This document shows, in pieces, positions 62,386 through 64,000 of a DNA stretch of 64,000 nt. Source of the DNA: Pseudomonas putida. GTDB taxonomy: Bacteria > Pseudomonadota > Gammaproteobacteria > Pseudomonadales > Pseudomonadaceae. The stretch lies in assembly GCF_028682455.1 (NCBI RefSeq), contig NZ_JANHLD010000001.1, forward strand, positions 1,838,001 to 1,902,000, written 5' to 3'. Both the position numbers and the translations under genes were made by a program. Every line of letters begins with the position of its first letter. The stretch's first letter is position 1. The notes beneath the pieces are model-generated. The model was given only the letters and a program-made list of their open reading frames with translations, was not told the DNA's origin and made no database searches.

Positions 62386-63276
62386 CTACCGCAAGGCCTG
62401 CACCGCCGGGTGCACACGGGTCTTGCGGCCCAGCACCACGGTTGCGATCACGCCGGCTGCAAACACCCAGGTAATCGGCTCGACCTGCTCGCCAAAGAAC
62501 AACGCCGAAAATGCGATGGTGAAGAAGATCTGCAGCAACTGGATCTGGCTCACCCGTGCAATCCCGCCCAGTGCCAGCCCCGCATACCAGGCAAAAAAAC
62601 CAATGAACTGCGAGAACAGCGACACATAGCCAAACGCCCACCAGGCCTTGGCACTCACCGGCCCCTGATGCTGCAGGGCCAGGTACACCACCGGCCCAAG
62701 CAACAGCGGCGCCGACAATACCAGTGCCCAGCAGATCACCTGCCAGCCGCCCATCTCCCGCGCCAGCCGGCCGCCTTCGGCATACCCCAGCCCACCCACG
62801 GCAATTGCCGCCAGCATCAGCAAGTCACCGGCCTGGATTTGCCCCGCGCCCATGATCACCGCGTACGCCAGCACCAGCGCACTGCCCAGCGCCGCGCAGG
62901 CCCAGAAGGCTTTCGACGGGCGCTCATGGGAAAGCCAGGCGGCGTAGAAGGCCACGCACAATGGCTGTAGCCCGTTGACCAGCGCGCCGTGGGAGGCGGG
63001 CACGCTCTGCATCGCCCAGGCCGAGAACACCGGAAAGCCCAGGATCACACCCAGCGCCACCAGGCTCAGGCCCTTGATCTGCTGCCAGGTCGGCCATTTT
63101 TCCCGCCGCCACAACAGCAGCGCCGCCGCCGGAATCGCCGCCAGCAGGGCGCGGCCCAGGCCGTTGAGCAGTGGATGCAGTTCCTGCACGACGATACGGG
63201 TCATGGGCAGGGTGAGGCTGAAGATGATGACGCCGAGAAGCCCTAGGGCCATCCCGGTGTTTTCGCGGCTGGACAT
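62386..63276 (-). CDS. EamA/DMT-family transporter
   Basis: A 296-residue, ten-TM drug/metabolite transporter with two EamA repeats. The first covers about 9-135 (ALGLLGVIIFSLTLPMTRIV ... ALVNGLQPLCVAFYAAWL). The second covers about 150-285 (GDLLMLAAIAVGGLGYAEGG ... QIFFTIAFSALFFGEQ). The repeat ends with ITWVFAAGVIATVVLG as usual. Substrates of this branch include amino acids and nucleosides; this one is not assignable. Convergent with the methyltransferase gene. Confidence 0.88.
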   Translation of the reverse strand: MSSRENTGMALGLLGVIIFSLTLPMTRIVVQELHPLLNGLGRALLAAIPAAALLLWRREKWPTWQQIKGLSLVALGVILGFPVFSAWAMQSVPASHGALVNGLQPLCVAFYAAWLSHERPSKAFWACAALGSALVLAYAVIMGAGQIQAGDLLMLAAIAVGGLGYAEGGRLAREMGGWQVICWALVLSAPLLLGPVVYLALQHQGPVSAKAWWAFGYVSLFSQFIGFFAWYAGLALGGIARVSQIQLLQIFFTIAFSALFFGEQVEPITWVFAAGVIATVVLGRKTRVHPAVQALR

Positions 63277-63390
63277 GGCAAGCGCCTGTGGCGGGTAAGT
63301 GGCTCCATTGAGCCACAGGCGGCGCGGATGATCTTGTTACAGTTGGTCACAAGTTCATCCGTACAGTTCGCGCTGCCTGGCATAAACCCT

Positions 63391-64000
63391 TCAGCGGTGC
63401 TTGCGCTTGACTACCGGCACCGGGATCTCGAGGTCGGCTGCACCCAGGGGGTGGCTGCTGGCATCGAAGAAGTACAGGGGCAGCCCCGGCACGTCGGCAA
63501 AGCGCTGGGCGTAGTGCTGCTTCTGGCTGATGATCGAGGCCTCGCTCAATGGCCTGATGGCAATGGCCAGGTGCGCGGGGCGCGCCTGCTTGATGGCCTG
63601 CAGCAGGTGGCGGTCGCTAGCGTCCAGGTGCTGGCCGAACAGGCACAGCCCGCCTTGATGCACGGCCAGTTCGCCCAGGCACCAGCTCAAGTAGTCGGAG
63701 CTGCGAATGGCCTTGAGCTTGTCGTCGCTGCTGCCTTCGTTGACGAACAGCGGCACCTCGCCTGGGGTGTTCACCGCAAAACCATCGAGCAGTTGGCCGT
63801 CGCTGGCGCTGCGTTGGCGGGTGGTGCCGTCCGCTTGCTTGAGCAGGTGCAGGCCGCCGTGCAGGTACAGCAGGCGGGTGCCGGGGCGGCGGGTCTGGCG
63901 GATATCGAAGTGGCCCTCTTCATCGAACAACGGCTGGAAGCCTTCCGGGGCCTGGCTGGCAGCCCAGTGGCAGAGCAGGTCGTAGTTGCTCGAATAGACG
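63391..64000 (-). CDS. DUF4917 family protein, N-terminus beyond window
   Basis: The open frame runs off the right edge; 202 codons are present. It reads VYSSNYDLLCHWAASQ close to the edge, then RRPGTRLLYLHGGLHLLKQ, the SNYD and LHGGLHL blocks of DUF4917. Later come SSDYLSWCLGELAVHQGGLCLFGQHLDASD and a basic end (PVVKRKHR). The fold is SIR2-like in related families, but its activity is unknown. A defence role is sometimes proposed for SIR2-like proteins; nothing here supports it directly. Confidence 0.8.
   Translation of the reverse strand, partial: VYSSNYDLLCHWAASQAPEGFQPLFDEEGHFDIRQTRRPGTRLLYLHGGLHLLKQADGTTRQRSASDGQLLDGFAVNTPGEVPLFVNEGSSDDKLKAIRSSDYLSWCLGELAVHQGGLCLFGQHLDASDRHLLQAIKQARPAHLAIAIRPLSEASIISQKQHYAQRFADVPGLPLYFFDASSHPLGAADLEIPVPVVKRKHR

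Overview
The window is GC-rich DNA from a Pseudomonas, most likely the P. putida group. Support comes from an intact ttgR/ttgABC efflux locus with its operator, a pcaR-pcaK-pcaIJF-pcaT-pcaBDC protocatechuate cluster, an MvaT/TurA nucleoid protein, many REP palindromes, and a gene order (pyk ... mvaT-purU ... mcp ... pit ... pca ... ttg ... dctD-like/dctB-like-bglX-lemA) that I recall from P. putida chromosomes. No rRNA, tRNA, CRISPR array, phage gene or transposase is visible. This is mostly core chromosome with one accessory-looking insert.

Layout. 1-4.1 kb holds housekeeping genes (partial pyruvate kinase, a lipoprotein, a PilZ protein, exonuclease I, MvaT). 4.4-8.4 kb holds purU, a 57-residue gene, and a tightly overlapped leftward operon of glycosyltransferase, polysaccharide deacetylase-like protein and flippase-like membrane protein. 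8.5-14.1 kb holds an amino-acid-type chemoreceptor behind a FliA-like promoter, a HerA-like ATPase, and a Pit phosphate transporter gene split by an in-frame amber codon. 14.1-24.3 kb is the beta-ketoadipate regulon with three PcaR operators of identical geometry, plus a candidate small RNA divergent from pcaR. 24.3-32.2 kb is a sulfate-ester scavenging block (arylsulfatase, fused ABC permease, ATPase, binding protein, SftR-like LysR regulator, AtsK-type dioxygenase). Long REP palindromes bound it on both sides, and it separates pcaC from an OprD-type porin.

33.8-42 kb is the TtgABC solvent/antibiotic pump with TtgR and an EmrB-type exporter. 42-50 kb holds small regulator-enzyme modules: LysR/MBL-fold/NAD(P)-binding protein, and LysR/TPP decarboxylase/aldehyde dehydrogenase/AraC. 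50-51.7 kb holds small genes, including a secreted protein built of 13-residue repeats. 51.9-56.5 kb is a dicarboxylate/2-oxoglutarate-type permease with a DctB/DctD-type two-component system; the permease gene has a recognisable sigma-54 promoter and two upstream dyads. 56.5-64 kb holds BglX, a LemA-TPM-TPM operon, a methyltransferase, a DMT exporter and a partial DUF4917 protein.

Functionally, the region joins aromatic catabolism (4-hydroxybenzoate/protocatechuate to succinyl-CoA and acetyl-CoA), uptake of the related dicarboxylates, sulfur scavenging from sulfate esters, and solvent/drug efflux, which fits a soil or rhizosphere generalist. The points most worth following are the amber-interrupted pit gene, the candidate sRNA next to pcaR, the sigma-54/dyad architecture at the permease gene, and the 39-bp repeat gene.
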